A stretch of DNA of 64,000 nt, taken from Pseudoalteromonas denitrificans DSM 6059 (GTDB lineage Bacteria; Pseudomonadota; Gammaproteobacteria; Enterobacterales; Alteromonadaceae). The translations under genes and the position numbers were made by a program. The notes beneath the pieces were generated by a model. It was not told the origin of the DNA and made no database searches. It saw nothing but the letters and a program-made list of their open reading frames with translations. Shown here piece by piece: positions 28,715 to 38,112 of the stretch (position 1 is its first letter; each line of letters begins with the position of its first letter). The stretch is from positions 1 to 64,000 of the forward strand of contig NZ_FOLO01000007.1 of the NCBI RefSeq assembly GCF_900112265.1, read 5' to 3'.

Positions 28715-30078
28715 TAGGCTTTTTCCTTCTCTGCGTGCGCTGCGATAATACCAGCACTTTGCTCTTCAAGAACGTGAACAATTGACTTGCTACGAGAATG
28801 AACTACAGCATGTAAGAAAATTAATGGTAATGCAGCAATTAGACCTAGAGCCGTTGTTACAAGTGCCATTGAAATTGATCCAGCCATGATTTTCGGGTCA
28901 CCTGTACCAAACAAAGTAATTTGTTGGAAAGTTTCGATCATACCAACAACCGTACCTAGTAGACCTAGTAACGGAGCGATAGCAGCGAAAATTTTGATGA
29001 TGTTAATACCGGCTTCAATGCTTGGCGTTTCTTTCATAATCGCTTCATCAAGTTTCAATTCAAGATTTTCAACATCTTGATTTTTGTTATCGATGTAAAC
29101 TTTTAAGATACGTCCAAGTGGGTTTTTATCGCTTGGTGTATCAGTATTTTTAAGTTGAGACTTCATTTTTCCGCCAATAACAGTAAGAGCAGCTAAACGA
29201 ACAAAACCAATTAAGAAACCAATAACTAATAACACAGCAATAACATAACCAACAGTTCCACCTTGATGGAAACGATCTTCAACAGTTGCTTTTTGTGTAT
29301 TTAAACGAAGAATAGAGCCACGAGTTGGATCTAAGTAAAAACCTGAGTAAGAACCACTTGCTGCTGAGATTAAATCTTCTGCAGACGCTGTGATATGACC
29401 TTCAGGTTGACGACCTAGAGGCTGAATCTGTTTAGTCTCTGGGTGATAAATTAAGTAACCTTGATCGCTAACTAAATTAAAGTTACCAATACGTGTTACT
29501 TGCATCATACTAGTTGCACCATCAAGCTGAGCTACTTCAGCATCAAACTTTGATACTTTAGCTGATTCAGTCATTTCAGTTTGAAGTGCAATCCAAAGTT
29601 CTTCTAATTCACGAGTAGTAGGCAGTTTTTTAGCTTCTGCTAATGAACGTAATACAACTTCACGACCAGGTTTTTCAGCACTTACTAATGAAGCTTCAAT
29701 TGATCCAATTGTTTCAGATGCTGCACGACGTACAACACCAAACATTTCACCAAGAGTACCTTTAGCATTTTCAAGCGCTTGCTCTTTTTCTGCTAAAGTA
29801 ATTTCATTTTGTGCATATTGCTTTTTAAGCTGTTCGCCACGTGCTTTTTCAGCAGCAAGTTGACGTTTTGCTTTATTATGCAATGCTTTTTTGTCAGCGC
29901 GTGCAGAAAGGAACTCTTGCTCGCGTTGTTTATTGATCTTACCTTCAGAGATACGATCTTTTTTAACTTGCTCTAAGATTTTATCAAGAGCGGCTGTATC
30001 TGCGTGTGCATTAAGCGCAGCGCCAGCAGAAACTGATAATACAGCTGCAACAGCAAAACCTTTAAAAAGTTTCTTCAT
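28714..30078 (-). CDS. TtpC-like ExbB paralogue with periplasmic coiled-coil extension
   Basis: A 454-residue protein: Sec signal peptide (1-26), a long periplasmic coiled coil (about 30-180), a small beta-rich segment, then a C-terminal MotA/TolQ/ExbB proton channel domain (from about residue 270, with LLGLLGTVVGMIETFQQI near 366-383). This layout is that of TtpC, the extra inner membrane component of TonB2 systems in Vibrio. It follows the DUF3450 gene by 5 bp and is coupled to exbB. Confidence 0.9.
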   Translation of the reverse strand: MKKLFKGFAVAAVLSVSAGAALNAHADTAALDKILEQVKKDRISEGKINKQREQEFLSARADKKALHNKAKRQLAAEKARGEQLKKQYAQNEITLAEKEQALENAKGTLGEMFGVVRRAASETIGSIEASLVSAEKPGREVVLRSLAEAKKLPTTRELEELWIALQTEMTESAKVSKFDAEVAQLDGATSMMQVTRIGNFNLVSDQGYLIYHPETKQIQPLGRQPEGHITASAEDLISAASGSYSGFYLDPTRGSILRLNTQKATVEDRFHQGGTVGYVIAVLLVIGFLIGFVRLAALTVIGGKMKSQLKNTDTPSDKNPLGRILKVYIDNKNQDVENLELKLDEAIMKETPSIEAGINIIKIFAAIAPLLGLLGTVVGMIETFQQITLFGTGDPKIMAGSISMALVTTALGLIAALPLIFLHAVVHSRSKSIVHVLEEQSAGIIAAHAEKEKA

Positions 30079-30083
30079 TAGTT

Positions 30084-30854
30084 TTACTCCGCGCCAAAGA
30101 TAGGAAGTTTAACAAGATCATATGACGCTTGCTTACGTGCCATACGGATAAGTGTTGTAATAGGTTTAAGATATTCATCACCTAGTGCATCCCATGATTT
30201 AGAAGTATTGTTCCAAACCCAAGCGTTTTTCATGTCTAAAGACTGAGCAACGTATGAAATACGACCAACACGACCAAAATCTACAGTAATATCACGACCA
30301 TCTAGTTTCAATACACCTTGAGTAGCGTTAACAATTGAACTGTAATCTTTCTCTACAAGATATGCTTCTAGTACCTGACGATATTTCTCAGAAGTTGTTA
30401 CTTGTGAGCTAACCATAGTACTACGAAGTAGTTCAATACGTGATAAACGCTTTTCAGTATCGAATGGAACGTCCGCTTTGATGAATTGCTCAAGCGTATC
30501 GATCATGCGATACATCAAAGGCACAACGTTTTGTTTCGTTTTATCGATTTCTGAGATTTGGTCATTAAAAGATTCGATTGAAGCATTTTGGTCAGCAACC
30601 AAACGTGCTACATGATCGTTATAAACTTTAATGATTTCTCTTTCGTCAACAACGCTACGGTATTCAGCAATTAATTCCTGAGTTTGTTCGTATACATTGT
30701 CAATTTTACCTTGTGATTTTACAGCCGCCTTATGAATTTTCGCTTCAGCTTTGTGAAGGTCATTCAAAGGATCTGCAATCACGCTGCTGCTTGCTAATGC
30801 AAATGCGCCAACCAACGCAGATGCTACAAGGCTCTTTCTGATTTTAACAGACAT
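30084..30854 (-). CDS. DUF3450 periplasmic protein, first gene of the TonB operon
   Basis: A 256-residue secreted protein (signal peptide ending SSSVIA, about residue 27) with a long alpha-helical coiled-coil N-terminal half and the DUF3450 pattern (VVPLMYRMIDTLEQFI, then RLSRIELLRSTM). DUF3450 genes always stand with TtpC-ExbBD-TonB2 operons; a structural role in the complex is likely. The ATG at 30854 is preceded by GGGAA; a TTG at 30863 is the longer alternative. Confidence 0.85.
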   Translation of the reverse strand: MSVKIRKSLVASALVGAFALASSSVIADPLNDLHKAEAKIHKAAVKSQGKIDNVYEQTQELIAEYRSVVDEREIIKVYNDHVARLVADQNASIESFNDQISEIDKTKQNVVPLMYRMIDTLEQFIKADVPFDTEKRLSRIELLRSTMVSSQVTTSEKYRQVLEAYLVEKDYSSIVNATQGVLKLDGRDITVDFGRVGRISYVAQSLDMKNAWVWNNTSKSWDALGDEYLKPITTLIRMARKQASYDLVKLPIFGAE

Positions 30855-31326
30855 AGTTCCCAACCAATTTAAGTAATGTAACTTTTTTAGAATTTAAAAC
30901 TGATTTTAATTCAACCAGGATTAATGCCTATATATAGGCATCAACTTATCAATAATGCAAAATGGATCAAGGTCTGTCAACTTGATGTTAGAGGATATAG
31001 TGAGTTTTATAGCTTTTTTTTTGTTACACACACCATTACGTTACATAATATTTACATAATATTTTTAACACCACTCATGGTTACTAAGCTGAAATCTAGT
31101 TTGTAAAGAAATGTTAATACTCTTCCAATAAAAATAAAAAAATAAAATAAAGATTCTTTTAAACCTCATACTTAATAATTAACTGATATTTTGTATTCTC
31201 AAAGAAAAAGCTATTAATCATTTTTTAAATAATGTTGAATAACATTAAAATATGAAATATTGCCAATAAACTTTATCTTTAATAAAATTGTCAATTCGAT
31301 CAAACTTTAAGTATGGAATTATAAGA
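30855..31326. other. 472-bp divergent intergenic region (TonB operon / TPR-sulfotransferase)
   Basis: Very AT-rich, with no convincing gene. It contains an 18-bp perfect palindrome at 30924-30941 (ATGCCTATATATAGGCAT), 70 bp before the DUF3450 start, and a perfect tandem pair of TTACATAATAT at 31041-31062. Promoters for both flanking genes must lie here. Confidence 0.6.
30924..30941. promoter_or_regulatory. 18-bp perfect palindrome upstream of TonB operon
   Basis: ATGCCTATATATAGGCAT is a perfect inverted repeat with no loop, the shape of a dimeric repressor operator rather than a terminator (no T run). It is not a Fur box. Regulator unknown. Confidence 0.5.
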
Positions 31327-32910
31327 ATGATTCACTCATCTCACAATAGCCAAAATTTACTAAAACAATGTAAAGCTTTACTAGATAATGGCGAACTTTT
31401 AAAAGCACAGTCCATAGTTAAACAAGTTTTAATTAATTCAAAAAATGATGTTACAGCCATAGAAATCGCATTTGAAATAGCAATTAGATTCCAGGATTTC
31501 AAAATGGCTGAGAATTATTATAATAAATATAAAATACACTCTCAAAACATTGCTAAGCAGCAATTACTATATATAACCCTTTTAGAAACTAAAGAAGAAC
31601 ATTTTAAAGCATTAGATCAAATCGACAGTTACTTATCTGAGCATGGCGTTAACTTAGACCTACTATATAAGCATGGCCTTATTTCAGTAAAGGCTGGACG
31701 TATACTTCAAGCTGAACAATCTTTTTTAAATTGTATTGATAATCACTATTCAAATGAATATTTAACTTTAAACTTGGGACATGTATATAAAGCAAAAGGT
31801 GATAGCAAACTTGCTTCACATTTTTATAAAAAGTTTATTGCTGAAGGAAACCATGTATATGGCGTTGGATATTGGAGCTTAGCAGATTTAAAAGACTATC
31901 GTTTTAGTATAGATGACATTGAACACATGCAAAGCCTCATCGAAGATCCAAGTATTTCAATTTCTAATGCAGCCTTGCTATTATTCGCAATTGCAAAAGC
32001 TCATGAACAAGAAAAAGAGTTTAACCTTGCCTTTGATGCAATGAACAAAGCCAATAGTATCATTGAAAAACATAAGCCTTTCAAAGCAGAGCTATTTACA
32101 AACCTCATAAAAAATATGATATCTGATACAAAAGCCATTCAAACATCATCACCTTCAGATAAAAGCTTTACTCCTATTTTCATTGTAGGTATGCCACGTT
32201 CAGGAACCACCTTAGTTGAGCAAATCATTGCTAGTCACACAGAAGTCGAGTCTACCGATGAGCTCCAGTACATTGAACGCATTGCTCTTGAGCTTGAAAT
32301 GTCAGGCGGTTATACAAAACAAATAAATGAATTAGATGAAAGTAAAAAATTGCAACTTTCAACTCAATACAAAATTCAAATTCAACAATATTTCAATCAA
32401 TACCAAGCAATTACAATTGACAAGAACCCAAACAACTACTTACATATAGGGTTAATTAAAAAACTTTTTCCCAATGCAAAAATTATAAACGTCATCAGAA
32501 ATCCACTAGATAATGCATTAAGTGTATTCAAACAATATTTTTATAATGGCCATGATTATTCATATTCGATAAAAAATATAATTCATTATTGGCAGGGGTA
32601 TATCGTACTTATGCTACATTGGAAGAAGTTATTTGGTAGTGAAATAATGCATCTTAGTTATGAACAACTGACGCAAGAGCCAGAAGCTGAAATTAGAAGA
32701 ATTCTTAAGTATTGTGAGCTAGGATTTGAGCCACAATGCCTCACTTTCTATAATTCAGATCGTATTGTTTTAACCCCAAGTGTAAGCCAAGTTAAACAGC
32801 CCATTAATAACCGCTCTGTTGGTTCGTGGAAAAAATATCAGAATCAAATGTCTCCCTTCATTTCTGATTTTAAAGACCTAATAAAAAAAACAAACCTGTT
32901 ATTTGATTAA
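31327..32910 (+). CDS. TPR-containing sulfotransferase
   Basis: A 527-residue fusion of N-terminal tetratricopeptide repeats (about residues 1-250) and a C-terminal PAPS-dependent sulfotransferase domain (about 275-520). The phosphosulfate-binding loop PIFIVGMPRSGTTLVEQI (about 277-294) and the 3'-phosphate motif VIRNPLDNALSVFKQYF (about 390-406) are intact. This architecture resembles tyrosylprotein sulfotransferases, but the acceptor is unknown. The ATG at 31327 is preferred over an upstream TTG. No RBS of good quality is visible. It starts the sulfotransferase/TonB-receptor island. Confidence 0.88.
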   Translation: MIHSSHNSQNLLKQCKALLDNGELLKAQSIVKQVLINSKNDVTAIEIAFEIAIRFQDFKMAENYYNKYKIHSQNIAKQQLLYITLLETKEEHFKALDQIDSYLSEHGVNLDLLYKHGLISVKAGRILQAEQSFLNCIDNHYSNEYLTLNLGHVYKAKGDSKLASHFYKKFIAEGNHVYGVGYWSLADLKDYRFSIDDIEHMQSLIEDPSISISNAALLLFAIAKAHEQEKEFNLAFDAMNKANSIIEKHKPFKAELFTNLIKNMISDTKAIQTSSPSDKSFTPIFIVGMPRSGTTLVEQIIASHTEVESTDELQYIERIALELEMSGGYTKQINELDESKKLQLSTQYKIQIQQYFNQYQAITIDKNPNNYLHIGLIKKLFPNAKIINVIRNPLDNALSVFKQYFYNGHDYSYSIKNIIHYWQGYIVLMLHWKKLFGSEIMHLSYEQLTQEPEAEIRRILKYCELGFEPQCLTFYNSDRIVLTPSVSQVKQPINNRSVGSWKKYQNQMSPFISDFKDLIKKTNLLFD

Positions 32911-32967
32911 TAAAAACAAGCTTAGATTCGGGAGTATCATTCGTTTTAGAGTGATCCCCCCAAAAGT

Positions 32968-33237
32968 TTATCCTTTTTGCGACAATCTCCCACCCGTAAT
33001 TGATTTACGGATCATCTCTTTGGCTATTCTTCTCTCTTCTTTAATTTGTGCTGGTGTTCTACACACTTTGCGACCAATTCTAGATCCTGTTGATTTTTCT
33101 ATTCTACAAATTCTATCATCTTTTTTTACTTGTTCATTAGATGCTTGCAAATTTGATTTCTCATTATTTTCAGTACTTGAGCAGCCAGCCATAAGCACTA
33201 ATACAGATACCACTAGTGTAATAGATATTAATTTCAT
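32968..33237 (-). CDS. Small lipoprotein with conserved Cys/Arg signature
   Basis: An 89-residue lipoprotein: lipobox LMAGC with Cys18, then a polar stretch and the pattern RICRIEKSTGSRIGRKVCRT (about residues 43-62), which recurs in small proteins of marine Gammaproteobacteria; its function is unknown. AAGGA precedes the ATG. Upstream of it lies an array of four 14-bp tandem repeats. The overlapping plus-strand frame is a shadow. Confidence 0.75.
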   Translation of the reverse strand: MKLISITLVVSVLVLMAGCSSTENNEKSNLQASNEQVKKDDRICRIEKSTGSRIGRKVCRTPAQIKEERRIAKEMIRKSITGGRLSQKG

Positions 33238-33271
33238 GATTTATCCTTGGTTATTTATTCTTTGGTCCATG

Positions 33272-33327
33272 ATACGACGTTCGTCATACGAACTTACCCA
33301 TACGACAAAAATCATACGAAACAACTC
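33272..33327. repeat. Four tandem 14-bp repeats with core ATACGA
   Basis: ATACGACGTTCGTC, ATACGAACTTACCC, ATACGACAAAAATC and ATACGAAACAACTC follow each other with an exact 14-bp period; ATACGA[AC] and a final C are constant and the rest varies. A weaker fifth (GTACTGA) may follow. The array ends 35 bp upstream of the small lipoprotein start. Confidence 0.6.
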
Positions 33328-33516
33328 GTACTGAATAATTACTTTAATTAGCAAAAATGTCAACACTTTTAACAACTAAGTTACAATATTATTAATTTTC
33401 ATATAAATTAAATTTTAATTATCTGAAAATGCACAAAGTAACTTTTAGCCATTGCTTGTCCATTAGATCAATTGACTGTAGTATCGCCTACAAAATCAAA
33501 ATTTAGGATTAACTTT

Positions 33517-34365
33517 ATGGGAAATATTGTTTGGGTTTCTTCTTACCCCAAGTCAGGAAACACTTGGGTAAGAACATTTATAGAAAATTATATTCAAGAC
33601 CTACCAACTGCAGTAAATATAAATACTTTACATCAAATTTCTACAGCCGAAGCTTACTCTTATCGTTTTGCAGATCACTTAGCGAAAGGCAAAACAACAA
33701 CTGAACTTTCAATGGCTGAAGTGTGTGCTATTAGACCAAGAGTCCAGTCGGCTATGGCTTCAGAAGCTCAAGGCAGCCTTTTTGTTAAAACCCATAATAT
33801 ATTAGGCAATTTTGAAGGTTATCCTTTGCATAACAGCACAGTCACAGCTGGCGCGATTTACATTGTTAGAAACCCGCTAGATGTGGTTATATCTTTAGCA
33901 AATTATTTTGATTATACAATTGATGAAGCTATCAGTTATATGGCAGAGGAAATGACAGGTACTCCAAATGAACCTGCAACCGTCCCGCAATATATTTCTT
34001 CTTGGTCAGTGCATGCAAAAAGTTGGACTCAGCATAAACAAAAAGAATTTTTAATTCTGCGTTATGAAGATCTGTTAGACAACCCTCAAAAAATGTTTAA
34101 AAAAGTAGAATCATTTTTAGGTATGAAAAAGAACCCTGCAAGATTAAATAAAGCCATCAGGTTTTCATCTTTCGAACAACTTAAAAATCAAGAAAAACAA
34201 AGTGGTTTTGTTGAGAAGCATGAAAATGCAAATTCTTTTTTCCGTGAAGGTAGAAAAAATCAATGGCGATCTATTTTAACGCCTGAGCAAGTGAAAAAGA
34301 TAATTAGTGATCATTTTGAGCAAATGAAAGAATTCAAATATATTCCAAAAGAATACAAACTTTGA
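33517..34365 (+). CDS. Sulfotransferase domain protein
   Basis: A 282-residue PAPS-dependent sulfotransferase. The N-terminal phosphosulfate loop is VWVSSYPKSGNTWVRTFI (about residues 4-21) and the 3'-phosphate motif YIVRNPLDVVISLANYF (about 113-129); the C-terminal FFREGRKNQWRSILTPEQ matches the RKGxxGDW-type PAPS motif region. It is of the small-molecule type and differs from the TPR-sulfotransferase upstream. The ATG at 33517 has AGGA before it; the longer frame from 33472 adds 15 residues without support. The acceptor is unknown. Confidence 0.88.
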   Translation: MGNIVWVSSYPKSGNTWVRTFIENYIQDLPTAVNINTLHQISTAEAYSYRFADHLAKGKTTTELSMAEVCAIRPRVQSAMASEAQGSLFVKTHNILGNFEGYPLHNSTVTAGAIYIVRNPLDVVISLANYFDYTIDEAISYMAEEMTGTPNEPATVPQYISSWSVHAKSWTQHKQKEFLILRYEDLLDNPQKMFKKVESFLGMKKNPARLNKAIRFSSFEQLKNQEKQSGFVEKHENANSFFREGRKNQWRSILTPEQVKKIISDHFEQMKEFKYIPKEYKL

Positions 34366-34382
34366 TATGTATTATCAATCAT

Positions 34383-34420
34383 ATAAGTGGGAGTTTATTT
34401 AAAATAAATTCTCACTTATA
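34383..34420. terminator. Hairpin between convergent sulfotransferase and methyltransferase genes
   Basis: An 18-bp stem (ATAAGTGGGAGTTTATTT against AAATAAATTCTCACTTAT, 16 of 18 pairs) with a 2-base loop, followed on the plus strand by ATTTATAATTT. It probably ends both converging transcripts. Confidence 0.6.
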
Positions 34421-34460
34421 TTTATAATTTAGCTCTCCATTACATTCATAAAGCGGCTTA

Positions 34461-35402
34461 TTAACTCTGTTTTTTTACAATTATCCACCAACCTAGTAAA
34501 CCCACACTTGTAGTGAGCTCCTCAAGCTTAACTTGCATAAAATTTGATTTTTTAAACTCTAGCATCAATTGTTCTATAGTTTCTCTACTAAATGAAACAC
34601 TTATCATATGCTCTAATCTCTTAAAGTGAGCCATACTCTGTCTCTCTAAAGTACTTATAGAACTTTCTATCTCATCAATTGAGATTGACTCAATGTTTGC
34701 TAACAATTTTTTTAATAAATTAATTAATTCAAACAAGCCTGATTTATCATCATAATTATCATAAAGGTGACCCAATTTATTATTTAGCGTCGTTCTTAGC
34801 TTTTCGGTTATTGCTGTTTCTTTTGTTATTTTTAACTCTAACAATAAATTTTTTGTTGCATCGTAAATTTTTGTAACGTTAAGCATGTCTTGATACATTT
34901 TAAATTCTTTTTTTGACTGCTTACAAATAAAAGAATCATCGTGGTGGACTAAAAAACATAGATGACCATTATCATAGATAACACGAGAAAGCTCTTGAAT
35001 GACTAAGTTAGTATTTGTATATTCAAAACCAAACTGTGAAACAGCTAGACTCAAACAATTACTTTCAATAGGTAAATTAACTGCATCTGTTGATGGTATC
35101 CACTTCACTTTTTTTAAAGCAAATTCCCCCTGAACTTTTTTATCTAACATGATTTCTGAATAATCATTAGCATAAACATCATTATGCTTATCTAATGCTT
35201 GCAATACATTACATGCTTGCACAGCTAAGTCACCATTGCCACATGCTAAATCGAGAACAGCTCCTTGTTGACAAAACTCTTTAATGGATTCACTCCATTT
35301 ATTGCTAACTTCAATACCGTAAGCTGACTTATCTATGTCACTTAATGTGGATTTCGCTCCGCCTTGCCAGTACTGCGTCCAATAACTTGCCATTTCATCC
35401 AT
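34461..35402 (-). CDS. Class I SAM-dependent methyltransferase
   Basis: A 313-residue protein whose N-terminal half is a class I methyltransferase fold; motif I reads VLDLACGNGDLAVQA (about residues 48-62), followed by YANDYSEIML and the motif around LSLAVSQFGFEY. The C-terminal 130 residues are helical and unusual. The substrate is unknown. AGGAAA precedes the ATG at 35402; the frame extends 22 codons further, with a hydrophobic stretch that is probably not translated. It lies between a sulfotransferase and a TonB receptor. Confidence 0.78.
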   Translation of the reverse strand: MDEMASYWTQYWQGGAKSTLSDIDKSAYGIEVSNKWSESIKEFCQQGAVLDLACGNGDLAVQACNVLQALDKHNDVYANDYSEIMLDKKVQGEFALKKVKWIPSTDAVNLPIESNCLSLAVSQFGFEYTNTNLVIQELSRVIYDNGHLCFLVHHDDSFICKQSKKEFKMYQDMLNVTKIYDATKNLLLELKITKETAITEKLRTTLNNKLGHLYDNYDDKSGLFELINLLKKLLANIESISIDEIESSISTLERQSMAHFKRLEHMISVSFSRETIEQLMLEFKKSNFMQVKLEELTTSVGLLGWWIIVKKQS

Positions 35403-35450
35403 AGTAATAAATTTCCTGTACGCTAGTATCAATAAATAATACAAAATAAA

Positions 35451-35473
35451 AAGGGTGGCAAATGCCACCCTTT
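35451..35473. terminator. Terminator downstream of the first TonB receptor
   Basis: AAGGGTGGCA pairs perfectly with TGCCACCCTT around AA and is followed by T/A-rich sequence; on the minus strand the T run TTTTTATTTTG follows. It ends the TonB receptor transcript just before the methyltransferase gene. Confidence 0.8.
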
Positions 35474-35505
35474 AAATTTGGTTATTAATTATTAAAGACT
35501 AATAA

Positions 35506-38112
35506 TTAAAAATCCCATTGACCAGATAAAGAGTAAACGCGACCGATATGACCAGCACTGTACATAAAGTCATATTCATCAGCATATTTACCATTCGTAT
35601 CTAATACTGGATCTTCATCAGTTAAGTTACGAACACCAAGTGTGTACACACCGTACTCACCAGCATCATATGCGTAGCTTACATTATGAGTCATAAAGCT
35701 TTCATTTGAGTCATTAGTCGCTAACGTACCTGAAGGTGTTGGCGTCTCAAAACCACTTGTACTTGGGATGTAATCTATGTTCCAAGTAAGAGCGTGCTCA
35801 TCATTTGTCCAGTTAGTCGTAAACTGTGTACGGTATTCAGGCTGTAAAGAGAAACCAGCTTGATCTTGCATTGGGCCACCAGCGTATGAATCGCCTTTAT
35901 AGCTAAAGAAGTAAGATGTTTCAGAGTTAAAGCGGAACTCACCAAAACCAGTCTCAAGCGTATAGTTCAAGTTAATATTTGAACCAGTAATATCTAAACC
36001 AGGACCATTGATTGTAGAAGTTGTATATACTGGTGCACTTGCACTTGTACGGTCAATTGTTAACTTAGTTGGATCTGGGTTAGTTGAGCCTAACATATCC
36101 ATAAGAACAATTTCTTGAATCTTAACAAAACGTATTGCATTTTCAATTTCAAGATTAAATACATCAGCAGTTACGCTGAATGAATCAGAAACATTCCAAA
36201 CTAAACCTAAGTTAATAGTTGTAGATTCTTCTGCATCTAAGTCTGCGTTACCTTGACGTGTTGTATCATATTGAGACTGATTACAATCAGCAAATGCAAT
36301 ACCTTGCGCGTTACAGTATACGTAATCTACCGCATAATCAGCTGCATAAGAGTCAGCTGCTGATAATACAGATAATGATGGTGCACGGAAACCTTCACCG
36401 TAAGAAGCACGAACCATTAAATCATCACTTGGACGGTAAGTTACAGATAGTTTTGGTGTAGTTGCAGTACCAAAATCTGAGTAATCATCATAACGAACCG
36501 CAAAACCAACTTCAATTTGATCAGTTACAGGTAAGATTGTTTCATAGAACACAGCCCAAATATCACGGCTAGCGCCAGCACTGTTACCTGAAGAACCACC
36601 CACTAGATCAGCAGCAGATTGGCCATCGTATTTATCACCGTAAACGATATCAAATGTTTCACCACCGAAGTAATGACCAATCGCACCACCGGCTAATTCA
36701 CCTGCTTCAAATGAGAAGCCAGCATAGAATTGATCAAAACGGTTTGAAGCAATACTTAAAGTAGTTGAAGCCATATTAGCTTGGCCTGCTTCAGTATCTA
36801 AGCTGATACCATTAGCGGCATTATATGCTAAACCACCGTAACTTAAATATGTATCACCTACACTCTTATTATCTGTAGTATTGTGATGGTAATAAATTTC
36901 ATAATCAATTTCATCACCAATCATGCCATTCATACCAAGAATATAATCTTGAGAGTAATCATCAACAATACCATCACGGTTACCTAGTTGGTACCAACGG
37001 AATTTACCTTCTGTTGTTGCATCATATGGATTATTAGAAGAGTTAGCTGGAACACTATTCCATTTTGCAGCAGCAGGTGCATAACGACCAAATGATCTGT
37101 TATGTGCAAATAACGCTCTTGCAAATACACTTGTATCTTCTGCTACTTCATACGTTGCATTTACAAAAATTGAATCACGGTTTGTAGATGCTTGGTTAGC
37201 AGAAACACCTGAATATGCAAAACCACACCATGTTTCTGTATGGTCATCACTTTCCATTACGCCAACAAAACCATCTACATTTGCAGTTAAGCTATCACAT
37301 TGTGGAGATGCTTCGTATAGACCTGTATTAGGGTTTATAATTGATGCACCGTATTGGCTTATACCAACTTGTGATGAATAGTTAAGAATACCATTACCAT
37401 CTGTATCTTCAATTGATGGAGCTGTGTATGGACGATCTCTATCAAAAATTGGTTTTTGTTCAGCATGCTCATATGCAAAAGTGATATTACCTTTATCACT
37501 TGAGATACCTGTTACAATTGAGAAATCGTTTGCATCACCACCTTCATCAGAAGGACGTGAACCATTAGCAGAAATACTGAAGCCTTCGTAATCTTTCTTA
37601 AGGATGATATTTACAACACCAGCGATTGCATCAGAACCGTATACAGCTGAACCACCATCTTTTAAGATTTCAATACGCTCAACAATAGCCATTGGGATTT
37701 GGTTAATGTTAGCTGTGCTGCCACCCATAGTTGGTGAGCCAGGTAGACGCTTACCGTCTAATAGTACTAATGTACGTGATGCACCAACACCTAAAAGGTC
37801 AACTGATGCTTGAGACTGCCAAGAACCACCAGAAGATGGAACTGTTGAACCAAAGCTGTTACTTGTAGAAGAACGTAAAACATCAGCAACACTGAAACGG
37901 CCTTCCATTTTCATATCTGCAGCAGTAATGATTTGAACAGGTGATGCACCTTCCATATCAGTACGTTTAATACGAGAACCTGTTACTTCAATACGTTCTA
38001 CTTCTTCAGCGCCTTCTTCAGCTGCTGATACATTTGCAGATAGTGCAACAGTTGATGCCGCACCAAAAGCGATCGCTAGGCGAACTGCTTTTGCAAGTTT
38101 ATTGTTTATCAT
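35506..38112 (-). CDS. TonB-dependent outer membrane receptor 1
   Basis: An 868-residue receptor: Sec signal peptide (to about NVSA, residue 30), then ERIEVTGSRIKRTD leading into a plug domain (QIITAADM, then TLVLLDGKRLPGS and the VNIILKKDYEG end of the plug), then a 22-strand barrel ending in the aromatic signature SGQWDF. The ATG at 38112 has GGGAGAAA before it. The ligand cannot be told from sequence; the GSRIKRTD type is common in marine bacteria and is often linked to peptide or sugar uptake. It depends on a TonB system such as the one at 25882-30854. Confidence 0.92.
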   Translation of the reverse strand: MINNKLAKAVRLAIAFGAASTVALSANVSAAEEGAEEVERIEVTGSRIKRTDMEGASPVQIITAADMKMEGRFSVADVLRSSTSNSFGSTVPSSGGSWQSQASVDLLGVGASRTLVLLDGKRLPGSPTMGGSTANINQIPMAIVERIEILKDGGSAVYGSDAIAGVVNIILKKDYEGFSISANGSRPSDEGGDANDFSIVTGISSDKGNITFAYEHAEQKPIFDRDRPYTAPSIEDTDGNGILNYSSQVGISQYGASIINPNTGLYEASPQCDSLTANVDGFVGVMESDDHTETWCGFAYSGVSANQASTNRDSIFVNATYEVAEDTSVFARALFAHNRSFGRYAPAAAKWNSVPANSSNNPYDATTEGKFRWYQLGNRDGIVDDYSQDYILGMNGMIGDEIDYEIYYHHNTTDNKSVGDTYLSYGGLAYNAANGISLDTEAGQANMASTTLSIASNRFDQFYAGFSFEAGELAGGAIGHYFGGETFDIVYGDKYDGQSAADLVGGSSGNSAGASRDIWAVFYETILPVTDQIEVGFAVRYDDYSDFGTATTPKLSVTYRPSDDLMVRASYGEGFRAPSLSVLSAADSYAADYAVDYVYCNAQGIAFADCNQSQYDTTRQGNADLDAEESTTINLGLVWNVSDSFSVTADVFNLEIENAIRFVKIQEIVLMDMLGSTNPDPTKLTIDRTSASAPVYTTSTINGPGLDITGSNINLNYTLETGFGEFRFNSETSYFFSYKGDSYAGGPMQDQAGFSLQPEYRTQFTTNWTNDEHALTWNIDYIPSTSGFETPTPSGTLATNDSNESFMTHNVSYAYDAGEYGVYTLGVRNLTDEDPVLDTNGKYADEYDFMYSAGHIGRVYSLSGQWDF

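Noticed and set aside
32903..33334. Plus-strand frame of 143 codons after the TPR-sulfotransferase
   Set aside because: It overlaps the sulfotransferase end and is antisense to a small lipoprotein with a clear lipobox and ribosome site.
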